From contig JAFVFL010000003.1 of NCBI GenBank assembly GCA_017475555.1, positions 1 through 56,868 on the forward strand: 56,868 bases of DNA. The letters run 5' to 3'. Positions 23,875 through 34,480 of the stretch are shown one piece after another. A program made the translations under genes and the position numbers. Source of the stretch: Ruminococcus sp. GTDB lineage: Bacteria > Bacillota > Clostridia > Oscillospirales > Ruminococcaceae. Position 1 is the first letter of the stretch. The number at the start of each line of letters is the position of its first letter. The notes beneath the pieces are model-generated. The model was given only the letters and a program-made list of their open reading frames with translations. It was not told the DNA's origin and searched no databases.

Positions 23875-26344
23875 TGCTCTCCTCCGTTTCCGCATTATCC
23901 TCAGCACTTGCCTTTTTTTCAGTATCCTCCTGCTTATCAGCTTTATGCAGGCAGGCAAGCTTTACCGGGTCATCGACTGTAACGAGTGCGATATCGAGCA
24001 CCTCGCTGAGCTCAGAGACCGGAATGAACTCAACAGCCTCCTTTACTGCATCATCGACCTCCTCCAGATCCGGAACGTTGTCAGCAGGTATAATGACCTT
24101 CTTTATCCCGGCTGTGTACGCAGCCATTGACTTCTCCCTGAGCCCGCCTATCGGCAGCACCTTTCCGTGCAGCGTTATCTCTCCGGTCATTGCAACATCC
24201 GAGCGTACCGGGTAGCCGGAAAGCACAGATATGATAACAGTTGCAAGTGCAGCTCCGGCAGACGGGCCGTCCTTTGGTATAGCACCCTCCGGGGCGTGTA
24301 TGTGCATATCGCACTTGCTGAGGAACGATGTCGGATAGCCGTATTTTTCAGCAACGCAGCGTGCATAGCTTATAGCGATCTGCGAGCTCTCCTTCATTAC
24401 CTGACCGAGCGAGCCGGTTATCACTACTTTTCCGCCGCCGGGCATAGCTATAGCCTCAAGCGGCATAACAGCACCTCCGGCTGCCGACCACGCAAGTCCG
24501 TTCACAACTCCGACCTGATCCTTTTCAGACGAAAGGTCTGATATATACTTTCTTGCACCGAGAAGCTCATGAAGATCACCCGGCTTTATACTTACCTTTG
24601 AAGCCTCGCCGCCCGCTATCTTCCGGGCAGTCTTGCGGCAGAGGGATGCAATGACCCTCTCAAGGCTGCGGACTCCCGCCTCACGGGTATAGTAGCGTAT
24701 CACATCACGCAGAGCCTTCTCAGTTATCTTCATCTGGCTTGCCTTGAGCCCGTGCTCCCTGAGCTGCTTGGGAACAAGGTGCTCCTTTGCGATGTGGTAC
24801 TTCTCCTCCGCAGTATAGCTCGGCAGCTCGATAAGCTCCATTCTGTCGAGCAGCGGTGCGGGGATATCCGCAATGTTGTTCGCTGTTGTTATGAATACTG
24901 CCTTGCTCAGATCGAAGGGCACCTCGATGAAGTGATCCCTGAATGCACTGTTCTGCTCGCTGTCAAGCACCTCAAGCATGGCAGAGGACGGATCGCCCTT
25001 CATATCGCTGCAAAGCTTATCTATCTCATCAAAAAGTATCAGAGGATTTGCCGTCCCCGCCTGAGTGAGGGCAGTTATCACCCTGCCCGGCATTGCTCCG
25101 ACATAGGTCTTCCTGTGTCCTCTGATGTCAGCCTCGTCACGGACTCCGCCGAGAGATACTCTTGCGTACTTTCTTCCCATAGCCCTTGCGACTGACTTCG
25201 CAACAGAGGTCTTTCCTACTCCGGGAGGGCCTGCAAGGCAGATTATCTGACCCTTTATCCCGGGATTGAGCATATGTACCGCAAGAAATTCAAGTATACG
25301 CTCCTTGACCTTTTTCAGACCGTAATGATCCTTTTCAAGCACAGCCTCCGCCTTTTCCATAGACAGTTTCGACCTTGAATATTTTCCCCACGGCAGCTCC
25401 AGAACAGTGTCAAGATAGTTCTTTATAACGAACGCCTCCTGAGATGCCGGCGGGAGCTTGCTGAGCTTTTCAGCCTCCTTCAGCAGCTTTTCCTGTATCT
25501 TCTCGTCAGCCTTCATCTCGAATATAGCCTTTGAGTAATCAAGATAGTCGTCGCCGTCAAATTCACCGAGCTGCTCCTGTATCGCTCTCATCTGCTCACG
25601 CAGGAAAAACTCCCTCTGACCGCTCTCGATGCTGCTCTTTGCCTGCTCGGTTATCTCATTTTCGATCTCAAGAATCTGTGTCTCCTGCACAAGGCACGCA
25701 TACAGCAGACCGAGCTTATTGATTATTCCCGGCTCCTCAAGCAGTCTCTGCTTGTCACGGAAGTTGAGACTGCAATTGAAGGCGATATTCTCAAACAGCT
25801 CGACCGGCTCCTCGCAGGTCATGACAGCTAATATCATTTCCTTCGGCATACGTGGGAAATAAGTCGCATAACGCTCAAAGACATCCTTTATCGAACGCAT
25901 GAGAGCCTCTGCCTCGTTTGCGTCATAGTGAGCACGTGAATAGGCAGCCATACGCCTTACCTCTGCACGCAGCACATCGCCGTCATCGTACAGCTTTGTA
26001 TACGCCGCCTTGTATACTCCCTCTGCAAGCACCTTCACAATACTGTTCGGCAGCCTGAGCACCTGCTTTATCTCCGCAACCACGCCGATCCTGAAAAGAT
26101 CGCCGGTATCCGGCTCATCAACGCCCGGATCCTGCTGTGCAGTCAGGAAGACCCTGCCGCTGCCCTTCAGGGCAAGCTCGACAGCCTTTATAGACCTGTC
26201 CCTTGCGATGTCAAGATGTATCACCATTTTCGGGAAAGCGACCACTCCCCTCAGGGCGATGGCGTAGAATGTATTCGCATTTTCTCTTTCGTTATTCTCT
26301 GCCGCTGTATCCTCAGCAGCTGTTTTCTTTTCACGATCGTTCAT
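23864..26344 (-). CDS. lon: ATP-dependent protease Lon (LonA type)
   Basis: The 826-residue protein has the N-terminal substrate-binding LON domain (about 25-220), a coiled-coil middle, and an AAA+ domain with Walker [10 protein letters not shown] and Walker B I-L-F-D-E-I-D-K. The C-terminal Ser-Lys protease domain has P-K-D-G-P-S-A-G (catalytic Ser) and the downstream catalytic Lys region. It degrades misfolded and regulatory proteins in the cytoplasm. The ATG is preceded by GAGGGG. The acidic C-terminal tail is longer than usual. The promoter region carries a CIRCE-like inverted repeat. Confidence 0.96.
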   Translation of the reverse strand: MNDREKKTAAEDTAAENNERENANTFYAIALRGVVAFPKMVIHLDIARDRSIKAVELALKGSGRVFLTAQQDPGVDEPDTGDLFRIGVVAEIKQVLRLPNSIVKVLAEGVYKAAYTKLYDDGDVLRAEVRRMAAYSRAHYDANEAEALMRSIKDVFERYATYFPRMPKEMILAVMTCEEPVELFENIAFNCSLNFRDKQRLLEEPGIINKLGLLYACLVQETQILEIENEITEQAKSSIESGQREFFLREQMRAIQEQLGEFDGDDYLDYSKAIFEMKADEKIQEKLLKEAEKLSKLPPASQEAFVIKNYLDTVLELPWGKYSRSKLSMEKAEAVLEKDHYGLKKVKERILEFLAVHMLNPGIKGQIICLAGPPGVGKTSVAKSVARAMGRKYARVSLGGVRDEADIRGHRKTYVGAMPGRVITALTQAGTANPLILFDEIDKLCSDMKGDPSSAMLEVLDSEQNSAFRDHFIEVPFDLSKAVFITTANNIADIPAPLLDRMELIELPSYTAEEKYHIAKEHLVPKQLREHGLKASQMKITEKALRDVIRYYTREAGVRSLERVIASLCRKTARKIAGGEASKVSIKPGDLHELLGARKYISDLSSEKDQVGVVNGLAWSAAGGAVMPLEAIAMPGGGKVVITGSLGQVMKESSQIAISYARCVAEKYGYPTSFLSKCDMHIHAPEGAIPKDGPSAGAALATVIISVLSGYPVRSDVAMTGEITLHGKVLPIGGLREKSMAAYTAGIKKVIIPADNVPDLEEVDDAVKEAVEFIPVSELSEVLDIALVTVDDPVKLACLHKADKQEDTEKKASAEDNAETEESNEA

Positions 26345-26370
26345 ATTATCCCCTCGATCTCTTCAGATAT

Positions 26371-26397
26371 CTTGCACTGCACCCTTTGCAGTGCTGT
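26371..26397 (-). promoter_or_regulatory. CIRCE-like inverted repeat at the lon promoter
   Basis: The minus strand has 9-bp arms ACAGCACTG and CAGTGCAAG separated by exactly 9 bp. The HrcA operator CIRCE is TTAGCACTC-N9-GAGTGCTAA, so spacing and the AGCACT/AGTGC cores match; six of nine bases match in each arm. It begins 7 bp downstream of the -10 box, the usual place for CIRCE. Confidence 0.45.
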
Positions 26398-26403
26398 AAT
26401 CTC

Positions 26404-26432
26404 ATTATACTATATCCTTTCAAAAAAAGCAA
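26404..26432 (-). promoter_or_regulatory. Promoter of the lon-engB-lysA operon
   Basis: On the minus strand TTGCTT (26432-26427) and TATAAT (26409-26404) are 17 bp apart, 60 bp upstream of the lon start. Confidence 0.8.
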
Positions 26433-26489
26433 GTGGTTTTATCTGAATATTATATAAAATTTTTAACCCCAATTTTTTATCCTTCTCTA

Positions 26490-26518
26490 TTGAAAAAAAC
26501 AGAAAAATATGTTATGAT
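26490..26518 (+). promoter_or_regulatory. Promoter of the DUF4011 helicase gene
   Basis: TTGAAA (26490-26495) and TATGAT (26513-26518) are 17 bp apart, 36 bp upstream of the chosen start codon. It is divergent from the lon promoter. Confidence 0.75.
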
Positions 26519-26553
26519 TGGTATATATATCCTCAAAAGGAGAGATTCAAGCT

Positions 26554-29500
26554 ATGGAAAATAATATCATTTCCTTCGGCGGAAGCATGACAGCTCAGAT
26601 CAATTTTTCGATGCAGCAGAATTATGTCCCGGTATTCCGCAGTATGACAATGACTAATAATACCCAGCAGGAGCTGAAAAACGTCAGCCTCCGGATAAGC
26701 TTCGAGCCGGAATTTGCCAGAACATTTGAGGCTGCACCGGTCAACCTCCTCCCCGGTCAGCCTGCCGAGATCTCCCCGGTCAGCATCACTATCCTCGCTG
26801 ACTACCTTTTCAGCCTGACAGAAAAGCTCGTAGGCAGCGTCACTATCGAGGCTGTTCAGGACGGAGAAGTAATAGCCTCGGAGATAAAGCCGATAGAGCT
26901 TTTGGCGTATGACCAGTGGACAGGGGCTCTGTTCATGCCGGAAATGGCTGCCGCATTTATATCCCCGAACCACCCCAGGGTACAGGAGATACTTTCAAAG
27001 GCGAGCCTTTTTCTACAGAAATGGACGGGCGACCCGGCATTTGACGGCTACCAGTCAAGAAACCCCAATATCGTCCGTCAGCAGATGGGTGCGATATATG
27101 CGGCATTGCAGGCTGAGAACATCGCATATACTGTTCCTCCGGCAAGCTTTGAGACGGCACAGCGTATCAGGACGCCTGATTCCGTACTTGAATACAAAGC
27201 CGGTACGTGCCTTGACCTTGCGGTCCTGTACTGCTCATGCCTTGAGGCTGCCGGGCTGAATCCTCTGCTGTTTGTGATAAGCGGCCACGCCTTTGCAGGG
27301 TGCTGGCTCGAAAACGAGACCTTTGCGGACTGTCTGCAATACGACGTTTCCGCCGTGACCAAGCGTATCGCCAAGGGTGTCAATGCGATATGTGCCATAG
27401 AGTGTACTGACCTCGTTGCCGGAAAAAAGACAGACTTCGATTCCGCTGAGAGCCATGCCGCTTCTCATTTTGATAAACCGTCGGACTTCATGTTCGCAAT
27501 AGATATAACCCGCACCCGTGCAGGCGGGATACGTCCTATGCCGTCAAGGGTATCGGAAAACGGCTCATTCACGGCTGTCGATTACGGCAGCAGAAAAAGA
27601 TCCGATATCACCTCCGCTCCGAGCCAGATAGATATAATCGGGGATAATATCACGGCATCCGGAGAGGTCACCAAGCAGATGATATGGGAGAGAAAGCTGC
27701 TCGACCTTAGTCTGCGCAACAGTCTGCTCAACTTCCGTCCGTCAGCTCTGAGCGTGCAGATAATGACCGCCGACCTCGGACGGCTTGAGGACGAAATGGC
27801 AAACGGTGAGACGTTCAGGATAATGCCTGTGCCGAACGATATGGTGCTTGAGGCAGCGGACAGCAGGATATTCGAGGCGGAAAACAATAAAGACCAGATA
27901 ACTGCGGTCGCTGAGGCGGAGTTCAAAAACAGCCGCCTGCGTACCTATCTGAAGGAATCCGACCTTGAAAAAGCCATGAAAAAGCTTGTACGTCAGGCTA
28001 AGGTGAGCATCGAGGAAAACGGTGCGAACACGATATACCTCGCACTCGGCTTCCTGAGATGGTACGAAACTGACAAGAGCGAAAAGGCACGGTACGCTCC
28101 GCTTGTGCTGATACCGGTCGATATAACGAGAAAGGTGCAGGACAATTCGTTCCATATCTGTATACGTGACGAGGATACCCAGTTCAACATAACTCTGCTT
28201 GAAATGCTGCGGCAGTTCTACAGCATAGATATACAGGGGCTTGACCCCGTACCGGGTGACGAGAACGGCGTTGACCTGCCTATGGTATTCAGCATAGTCC
28301 GCCGTGGAGTGATGTCAAAATCAAGGTGGGAGGTCGAGGAGTACGCCTTTGTCGGACAGTTCTCCTTCAACCGCTTCATCATGTGGAACGATATCCGTGC
28401 AAGAGCAGATGAGCTTGCACAGAACAAGGTTGTTGCAAGCCTTATGTCCGGAAAGACCGAGTGGGACAGCGGAGATATAGATATGTCGCCGCTCGACCTC
28501 GACAACAGGATAGCCCCGGCTGACCTTGCTGTGCCTGTTGCGGCGGATTCGTCGCAGCTTGCGGCGGTATATGCCGCAAACTCCGGGAAGAGCTTCGTTC
28601 TGCACGGCCCTCCCGGCTCAGGAAAGTCACAGACTATAACGAATATGATAGCAAATGCCCTCCACCACGGGAAATCCGTGCTCTTCGTTGCTGAAAAAAT
28701 GGCGGCGCTTGAGGTCGTTGAGAAAAGGCTGAACAAGATAGGCCTTGCTCCGTTCTGTCTTGAGCTTCACTCCAATAAGGCACAGAAGAGAGCCGTCCTC
28801 AAGCAGCTTGAGGAAACGCTGAATATCGGCAGAGTGAAGCAGCCTGCGGAGTATAAGACCCAGGCTGAAAAAATACAGAAGCTCCGGAGCGAGCTGAACG
28901 ATACGATGTACCAGATACACAAGGTAAGAAGCTGCGGTATGTCGCTGTATGATGCAGCTGTCAGATATGAGCAGTACAAGGCATACGGAGGTAAATTCAG
29001 CTTCACACAGACTCAGCTCGACTCTATGGACAGAAGTACGTATACAAAGTGGCACGAAACTCTTGAAAGTCTGTCCGCAGCCGGAAGAGAATTCGGCGAC
29101 GTTTCCGAAACTCCGCTGAGATATCTCTCGCTTGAAAGCTGCACTCCTGATACACGCTCAAGGCTTGAGGCAAAGCTGAATGAGCTGAAGCAGGCTCTAT
29201 CCGCAGCAGACGAACAAAAGGCTGTGCTGTGCGGTATTTCCGGCTCTGAGAATATGAGCTGGGAGCAGTGCAGGGCTCTTTCGGGGATACTGAAGGACGC
29301 TCTTGACGACGGATATATCCTTCCGCAGATAGTTGACGGGGACACATTCGAGCTGAAAAAGGCAGCGGCTGACAAGGCTGCTGACAGCGGAAAGGAGCTT
29401 TCCGCACTCAGGGCTGAGATATCCGAAAAATTCGAGAATACTGCCTTTGGCTACGACAGCGGTGCGGCTCTTGTAAGCTGGAAGACCGCACAGGGCAAGT

Positions 29501-32358
29501 GGTTCCTGCCTAAAGCCATGAAGACAAAAAAGCTCGTTGCGGAGCTTTCTGCACACGCAAAATCCCCCGGCACTGTAACTAAAGAGAATATAACCTCCTA
29601 CTACGATAAGCTGAACCGGATAAAGGAGCTTTCCTCCGCAGTTTCCGGTACTCAGGACGATATCAGGCAGCTTTTCGGCTCGCTCTGGAATGGTGAGGAT
29701 ACCGACTGGGAGCAGCTTTCTGCCGCTTCACATCTTTCACAGAAGCTCCGCAGCAGACTTTCTGAATCCGGCTTATCTCCGGCTGAGAGGACTGCTGTAG
29801 CCAATGAGCTTTGCAGCAGATTCTCCACATCCTCGCAGAAGCAGTCCGAAAAGGCAGGCGTACAGAAAACTGCCGGAGCATTCGACAGGGTGCTGAGCAT
29901 GTGCCACGACCTGACCGACAGCTACTCTGCGGACACCGACAGCCTGCTTTCCGGCGAGAACTGGACAGCAGAGGCTCGTCAGCGGGCTGATGAAATGATC
30001 TCAGCACTCCCGCAGCTCAAGGAGTGGACGGGTATAGTCACGCTCTGCAACAAGCTCCGTGAGTACGGGCTTGACGGGGCAGCAGACAGCTACCTTAGCG
30101 GCAGAGTGAAAAACAGCGAGCTTGTGAGTGCATTCGACAGCGACCTGAGCCGTGCCCTCGTCACTTCCATCATTTCATCTGAGCCGGTGCTTTCAAAGTT
30201 CCAGGGCACTCTCTTTGACGATACCATACGCCGCTACAACGAAACCCTCGAAAGCTTCTCCAGACTTACGATAAACGAGCTTGTTGCCGAGCTTTCGGCA
30301 AATGTGCCTGCTCCCGGAGCTGCCGCTGCAAGCTCTGAAACGGGAATACTCCAGAAGGCTATAAAGAGCGGCGGAAGAATGATGTCAATACGCAAGCTCT
30401 TTGACAGCATACCCAATCTCCTGAGGAGAATGTGCCCGGTAATGCTGATGAGCCCGATATCTGTAGCTCAGTACATCGACCCGAAATATCCGAAATTCGA
30501 CCTCGTTATCTTTGATGAGGCTTCACAGCTCCCGACAAGCGAGGCTGTAGGTGCTATTGCAAGAGGCGAGAACGTTATAGTAGTAGGCGACCCGAAGCAG
30601 CTGCCGCCAACGAGCTTCTTCTCAGCTTCAACAGTCGATGAGGAGAACTACGAAAAGGAAGACCTCGAAAGTGTTCTCGATGACTGTCTTGCACTCTCAA
30701 TGCCGCAGCAGCACCTCAAATGGCACTACCGCTCACAGCATGAGAGCCTTATCGCATACAGCAATGCGAAATACTACGAGAACAAGCTGTATACGTTCCC
30801 GTCGCCTGACGATCAGGTCTCAAAGGTAAGCTGGGTACACGTTGACGGCTTCTACGACAAAAGCTCCACAAGGACGAATAAGGCGGAGGCTCAGGCTGTC
30901 GTGAATGAGATAACCCGCCGCCTTGAGGATCCGCAGCTGCGAAAGCTCAGTATCGGCGTAGTTACGTTCAGCCTGCCGCAGCAGAATCTTGTTGACGACC
31001 TGCTGACGGATGCGTTCCGTGCCCGCCCGGAGCTTGAAACATGGGCAAATGAGCAGTATGAGCCTATCATTATAAAGAATCTCGAAAACGTTCAGGGTGA
31101 TGAGCGTGATGTCATACTCTTTACAGTCGGCTACGGCCCGGACAAGGAGGGCAAGGTTTCGATGAACTTCGGCCCTCTCAACAGGGACGGCGGCTGGCGG
31201 AGACTTAATGTCGCAATTTCACGTTCAAAATGTGAGATGATAGTATTTTCTGTCATCACTCCGGATATGATAGACCTTGGAAGGACACGCTCCGACGGAG
31301 TTGAGGGACTCAAGGGATTCCTTGAATTTGCAGCAAAGGGCAAGAGTGCTCTTGCGGTAAGGGGCAGCACCTCGTCTGAGGGAAGCGGCTTTGAGGCTAT
31401 AGTTGCAGAGGAGCTTCGCAAGCGTGGATATACCGCTAACTGCCGTGTCGGCTGCTCGGATTACAGGATAGACGTAGCTGTGGCAAATCCTGACAAGCCG
31501 GATACCTATATCATGGCTATAAGCTGCTGCGGAAAGAGCTGGTATGAGTCTGCTACTGCAAAGGACAGGCATATCTCACAGGCAGGAGTTCTTCAGGGGC
31601 TTGGCTGGAATACCACAACAGTGTACCTGCTCGACTGGCTCGATAACAAGGAGAAGGTCATGAGCAAGCTCGAAGCAGCGATAAACAACGCTCTGGAGCT
31701 TTACCGCCACCCTGAAGCTGCAAAAAAAGAGGAGGAAAAGCCGAAGACCGACCTCGTTTTTGAAACTGAGGAGATAAGCGGACTGATCGACAGATGCGGC
31801 AGGTATACGGAGTTCAAAGTGACCGAAAGAGGCAGCTCTGACAGCTTCAACGACATGAATGATACGGAGATAACCGCTGTAGTCAGGGAGATACTCGCAG
31901 CCGAGGCACCGATATCACGCAGCAGCCTGAATAAAAAGCTTTTCGCCTGCTACGGTATCACAAGACCCGGTGCGGCAATGAAGACTGCTGCTGACAACGC
32001 CGTAAAGAGAGCCGGAGCAATAGTTACCTCTGCCGGTGAGACAGAATTCCTGTGGGCACAGCAGCAGGATCCCGGAAGCTACAGCGAATGCCGTGCAGTA
32101 TATGAGGACGGAGCGGCAAAGCGTACAGCTGACGAGATCGCACCTGAGGAGCTTGCAGCCGGGATAAGGCTGATAATGTCTGAACAGGTCTCAATGCTGC
32201 GTGACGACCTTATCCGGGAAACAGCACACCTTTTCAGCATCACAAGAGTCACAGACAGCGTTACCTCTGCCGTTTCGCTCGGTATCAGGGCTGCAAAGCT
32301 CCGGGGCTGGATAGCCTTCGGCGAGGACGGTAAGGTGACGTATACAGAAGATAAATAA
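26554..32358 (+). CDS. Giant SF1 helicase (DUF4011/DUF3320 type) with degenerate nuclease domain
   Basis: The start is ATG 26554 behind AAAAGGAGAG, giving 1,934 residues. Order: an N-terminal Ig-like beta domain (~15-115); a transglutaminase-like domain with C219 (G-T-C-L-D-L-A) and H245 (G-H-A-F-A-G-C-W); a DUF4011-like region (~375-560); and an Upf1-type superfamily 1 helicase. The helicase has Walker A G-P-P-G-S-G-K-S at ~685-692, a long helical insertion, Walker B D1321-E-A-S, G-D-P-K-Q-L-P-P, Y-R-S-Q and V-A-I-S-R (~1557). A Vsr/MTES_1575-like restriction-endonuclease fold spans ~1610-1700 and a DUF3320-like C-terminus lies past ~1770. The usual nuclease E-C-D-G reads S1657-C-C-G, so catalysis looks lost. 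Relatives are often linked to defence or nucleic-acid conflict, but no partner genes are adjacent; murT follows by 18 bp. Confidence 0.8.
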   Translation: MENNIISFGGSMTAQINFSMQQNYVPVFRSMTMTNNTQQELKNVSLRISFEPEFARTFEAAPVNLLPGQPAEISPVSITILADYLFSLTEKLVGSVTIEAVQDGEVIASEIKPIELLAYDQWTGALFMPEMAAAFISPNHPRVQEILSKASLFLQKWTGDPAFDGYQSRNPNIVRQQMGAIYAALQAENIAYTVPPASFETAQRIRTPDSVLEYKAGTCLDLAVLYCSCLEAAGLNPLLFVISGHAFAGCWLENETFADCLQYDVSAVTKRIAKGVNAICAIECTDLVAGKKTDFDSAESHAASHFDKPSDFMFAIDITRTRAGGIRPMPSRVSENGSFTAVDYGSRKRSDITSAPSQIDIIGDNITASGEVTKQMIWERKLLDLSLRNSLLNFRPSALSVQIMTADLGRLEDEMANGETFRIMPVPNDMVLEAADSRIFEAENNKDQITAVAEAEFKNSRLRTYLKESDLEKAMKKLVRQAKVSIEENGANTIYLALGFLRWYETDKSEKARYAPLVLIPVDITRKVQDNSFHICIRDEDTQFNITLLEMLRQFYSIDIQGLDPVPGDENGVDLPMVFSIVRRGVMSKSRWEVEEYAFVGQFSFNRFIMWNDIRARADELAQNKVVASLMSGKTEWDSGDIDMSPLDLDNRIAPADLAVPVAADSSQLAAVYAANSGKSFVLHGPPGSGKSQTITNMIANALHHGKSVLFVAEKMAALEVVEKRLNKIGLAPFCLELHSNKAQKRAVLKQLEETLNIGRVKQPAEYKTQAEKIQKLRSELNDTMYQIHKVRSCGMSLYDAAVRYEQYKAYGGKFSFTQTQLDSMDRSTYTKWHETLESLSAAGREFGDVSETPLRYLSLESCTPDTRSRLEAKLNELKQALSAADEQKAVLCGISGSENMSWEQCRALSGILKDALDDGYILPQIVDGDTFELKKAAADKAADSGKELSALRAEISEKFENTAFGYDSGAALVSWKTAQGKWFLPKAMKTKKLVAELSAHAKSPGTVTKENITSYYDKLNRIKELSSAVSGTQDDIRQLFGSLWNGEDTDWEQLSAASHLSQKLRSRLSESGLSPAERTAVANELCSRFSTSSQKQSEKAGVQKTAGAFDRVLSMCHDLTDSYSADTDSLLSGENWTAEARQRADEMISALPQLKEWTGIVTLCNKLREYGLDGAADSYLSGRVKNSELVSAFDSDLSRALVTSIISSEPVLSKFQGTLFDDTIRRYNETLESFSRLTINELVAELSANVPAPGAAAASSETGILQKAIKSGGRMMSIRKLFDSIPNLLRRMCPVMLMSPISVAQYIDPKYPKFDLVIFDEASQLPTSEAVGAIARGENVIVVGDPKQLPPTSFFSASTVDEENYEKEDLESVLDDCLALSMPQQHLKWHYRSQHESLIAYSNAKYYENKLYTFPSPDDQVSKVSWVHVDGFYDKSSTRTNKAEAQAVVNEITRRLEDPQLRKLSIGVVTFSLPQQNLVDDLLTDAFRARPELETWANEQYEPIIIKNLENVQGDERDVILFTVGYGPDKEGKVSMNFGPLNRDGGWRRLNVAISRSKCEMIVFSVITPDMIDLGRTRSDGVEGLKGFLEFAAKGKSALAVRGSTSSEGSGFEAIVAEELRKRGYTANCRVGCSDYRIDVAVANPDKPDTYIMAISCCGKSWYESATAKDRHISQAGVLQGLGWNTTTVYLLDWLDNKEKVMSKLEAAINNALELYRHPEAAKKEEEKPKTDLVFETEEISGLIDRCGRYTEFKVTERGSSDSFNDMNDTEITAVVREILAAEAPISRSSLNKKLFACYGITRPGAAMKTAADNAVKRAGAIVTSAGETEFLWAQQQDPGSYSECRAVYEDGAAKRTADEIAPEELAAGIRLIMSEQVSMLRDDLIRETAHLFSITRVTDSVTSAVSLGIRAAKLRGWIAFGEDGKVTYTEDK

Positions 32359-32375
32359 AAACACGGAGGCAGAAA

Positions 32376-33719
32376 TTGAACAGGATACTTATTCTGACAG
32401 GAAAGGCAGTCGTGGGGATATTGCGGCTTTTCAGGCGGAATGCCGGCAATCTCCCCGGCATAATCCTCTGGCACCTCACAAAAGGTAAGGCTTGCAGTAT
32501 GTTCAGGGTGGATTGCCCGATAATCGCTGTTACTGGAACAAACGGCAAGACCTCAGTCACAAACTGCATAGCACAGCTGTTTGAGCAGTCCGGAAAGAAA
32601 ATAATCATCAACCGTGAGGGCAACAACCTCGATACCGGAATATGCTCGCTGCTGCTTCGCTACTGCGACAGCTCAGGCAAGGTTGACGCTGATTATCTGA
32701 TACTTGAGACTGATGAGAGCCACGTTCCGGTGGTATATTCACAGCTGAAGCTCGAAACGCTCATAGTTCTCGATTTCTTCCGTGACCAGCTCGACCGCAA
32801 CGGCGAAATGGAAACGCTGATACAGAAGATAAACGGCTTCTGCAAGACCTTCGAGGGCAATCTTATCCTCAACGGCGACGACCCGAATACCGCCCGGCTC
32901 GGCAGAGCAAATCCGGCAAACAAGAATGTGAAATATTTTCATGCAGAGCCTTACGCATTTGCGACAGATACTATATATGAGGCATCTGAGGGACGGTTCT
33001 GTCCGTTTTGCGGCTCATCGCTCGAATATGATTATTACCAGTATTCCCACATCGGCAGGTTCCGCTGCCCGAAGTGCGGCTTCGGTGACTATAAGCCATA
33101 CATCACGGCAAGCGGCATAGACCTCGATAAACCGGTATTTACGGCTGACGGTCACGAATATTCCACGAAGCTGAACAGTATCTACAACGTCTACAATATG
33201 ACGGCTGTTGTGGCTGCTGCAAAGCTGTACGGCATTGAACAGAGCGTGACCGACAGCGTTATAAACAATTATACTGTAAACAACGGAAGAATGGAGAAAT
33301 TTATCCTCGGCGACAGGGAGACTACCCTGAATCTTGCGAAAAATCCGGTCGGTGCAAATATGACGCTCCGTGTCATGAATGAACAGAACGGCGAAAAGGA
33401 GCTTCTTTTCGTGCTCAATGACAACGTTGCGGACGGGCTTGACGTTTCCTGGATATGGGATATCAATTTCACGATATTCGAGAGGGTCACAAGGGTCGTG
33501 ACGTCCGGCACAAGGGCATATGACATTGCGGTGAGGATAAAGTGCTCGGGATATCCGGCTGAGAAGATAACAGTAAGACCGGAGCTTGACGATGCTGTTG
33601 AGGAGCTTGCTAAAACTCCCGGACGAAAATTCGTTATCGCAAACTATACTGCCGTTCAGCCGACACGCTCGGCACTGAAGAGATATATCGCAAAGCATGG
33701 GGGTGAATGCGGTGAGTGA
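32376..33719 (+). CDS. murT: Lipid II isoglutaminyl synthase, Mur ligase subunit
   Basis: The 447-residue protein uses a TTG start (32376) behind GGAGG. It has the Mur ligase ATP motif A-V-T-G-T-N-G-K-T-S near residues 50-59 and a MurT-specific zinc ribbon (C-P-F-C-G and C-P-K-C-G, about residues 209-230) inserted in the central domain. The C-terminal DUF1727 region ends in N-Y-T-A-V-Q-P-T-R. With GatD it amidates the alpha-carboxyl of D-Glu in lipid II to D-isoglutamine, using glutamine-derived ammonia. Rho-independent termination between the helicase and murT is absent, so they may be cotranscribed. Confidence 0.95.
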   Translation: MNRILILTGKAVVGILRLFRRNAGNLPGIILWHLTKGKACSMFRVDCPIIAVTGTNGKTSVTNCIAQLFEQSGKKIIINREGNNLDTGICSLLLRYCDSSGKVDADYLILETDESHVPVVYSQLKLETLIVLDFFRDQLDRNGEMETLIQKINGFCKTFEGNLILNGDDPNTARLGRANPANKNVKYFHAEPYAFATDTIYEASEGRFCPFCGSSLEYDYYQYSHIGRFRCPKCGFGDYKPYITASGIDLDKPVFTADGHEYSTKLNSIYNVYNMTAVVAAAKLYGIEQSVTDSVINNYTVNNGRMEKFILGDRETTLNLAKNPVGANMTLRVMNEQNGEKELLFVLNDNVADGLDVSWIWDINFTIFERVTRVVTSGTRAYDIAVRIKCSGYPAEKITVRPELDDAVEELAKTPGRKFVIANYTAVQPTRSALKRYIAKHGGECGE

Positions 33720-34464
33720 AGCAGATAAAAGCATAAGGCTTCTGCATATGTACGGGGATATGCTCGACCTGTACGGAGACAGCGGCAACATGGAAATAAT
33801 ACAGTACCGCTGCCGCATGAGGGGAATTGACTGCACTGTTGACGGCTACTCCCTCGGCTCGGAGATACCGGATCTCAGCAAATACGACCTTATCTATATC
33901 GGCGGAGGTGCTGACCTTGAGCAGCAGCATATCTCCGCAGATCTGCTGCGGTGCAGAGACAGCATAAAAGCCGCATACGAAAGCGGCGTTTTCCTGTTCC
34001 TTATCTGCGGCGGCTATCAGCTTATGTTCAAATACTACCGGGACGCTGACGGAAACGACATACCGGGACTCGGTCTTTTCGATTACTGCACGGTCGCCCC
34101 GTCAAGCCGGAAAATGCGGTGCATAAGCAATATAGTTGTCCGGACGCACTTCACAGGAAAAGAGGTAGATATAGTCGGATTTGAGAATCACGGCGGTCAG
34201 ACTCAGGGTGTCAGAACTCCGCTCGGAGAGGTGCTCTTCGGCAACGGAAACTGCTCAAGGAGCAAATATGAGGGATACTTTGAAAAGAACGTCATAGCCA
34301 CGTATATGCACGGGCCATGCCTTTCCAAAAACCCTGAGATATCGGACTATATGATATCATACTGCCTGAAAAGGCACGGATCTGATGATGAGCTTGCACC
34401 GCTTGACGACAGGCTCGAAAATGAATGCAGACAGGTAATGCTTGACAGACTTCTGAAAAAATAA
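33712..34464 (+). CDS. gatD: Lipid II isoglutaminyl synthase, glutamine amidotransferase subunit
   Basis: The ~250-residue class I-type amidotransferase has the nucleophile Cys in L-I-C-G-G-Y-Q and the catalytic His in Y-M-H-G-P-C-L-S-K-N. It hydrolyses glutamine and channels ammonia to MurT. I prefer the GTG at 33712, with GGGGG about 8 bp upstream inside the murT end, over ATG 33697, which lacks a site. The coding overlap with murT is 8 bp, as expected for obligate partners. Confidence 0.93.
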   Translation: MSEADKSIRLLHMYGDMLDLYGDSGNMEIIQYRCRMRGIDCTVDGYSLGSEIPDLSKYDLIYIGGGADLEQQHISADLLRCRDSIKAAYESGVFLFLICGGYQLMFKYYRDADGNDIPGLGLFDYCTVAPSSRKMRCISNIVVRTHFTGKEVDIVGFENHGGQTQGVRTPLGEVLFGNGNCSRSKYEGYFEKNVIATYMHGPCLSKNPEISDYMISYCLKRHGSDDELAPLDDRLENECRQVMLDRLLKK

Positions 34465-34480
34465 CGGATATGGGAGATAT

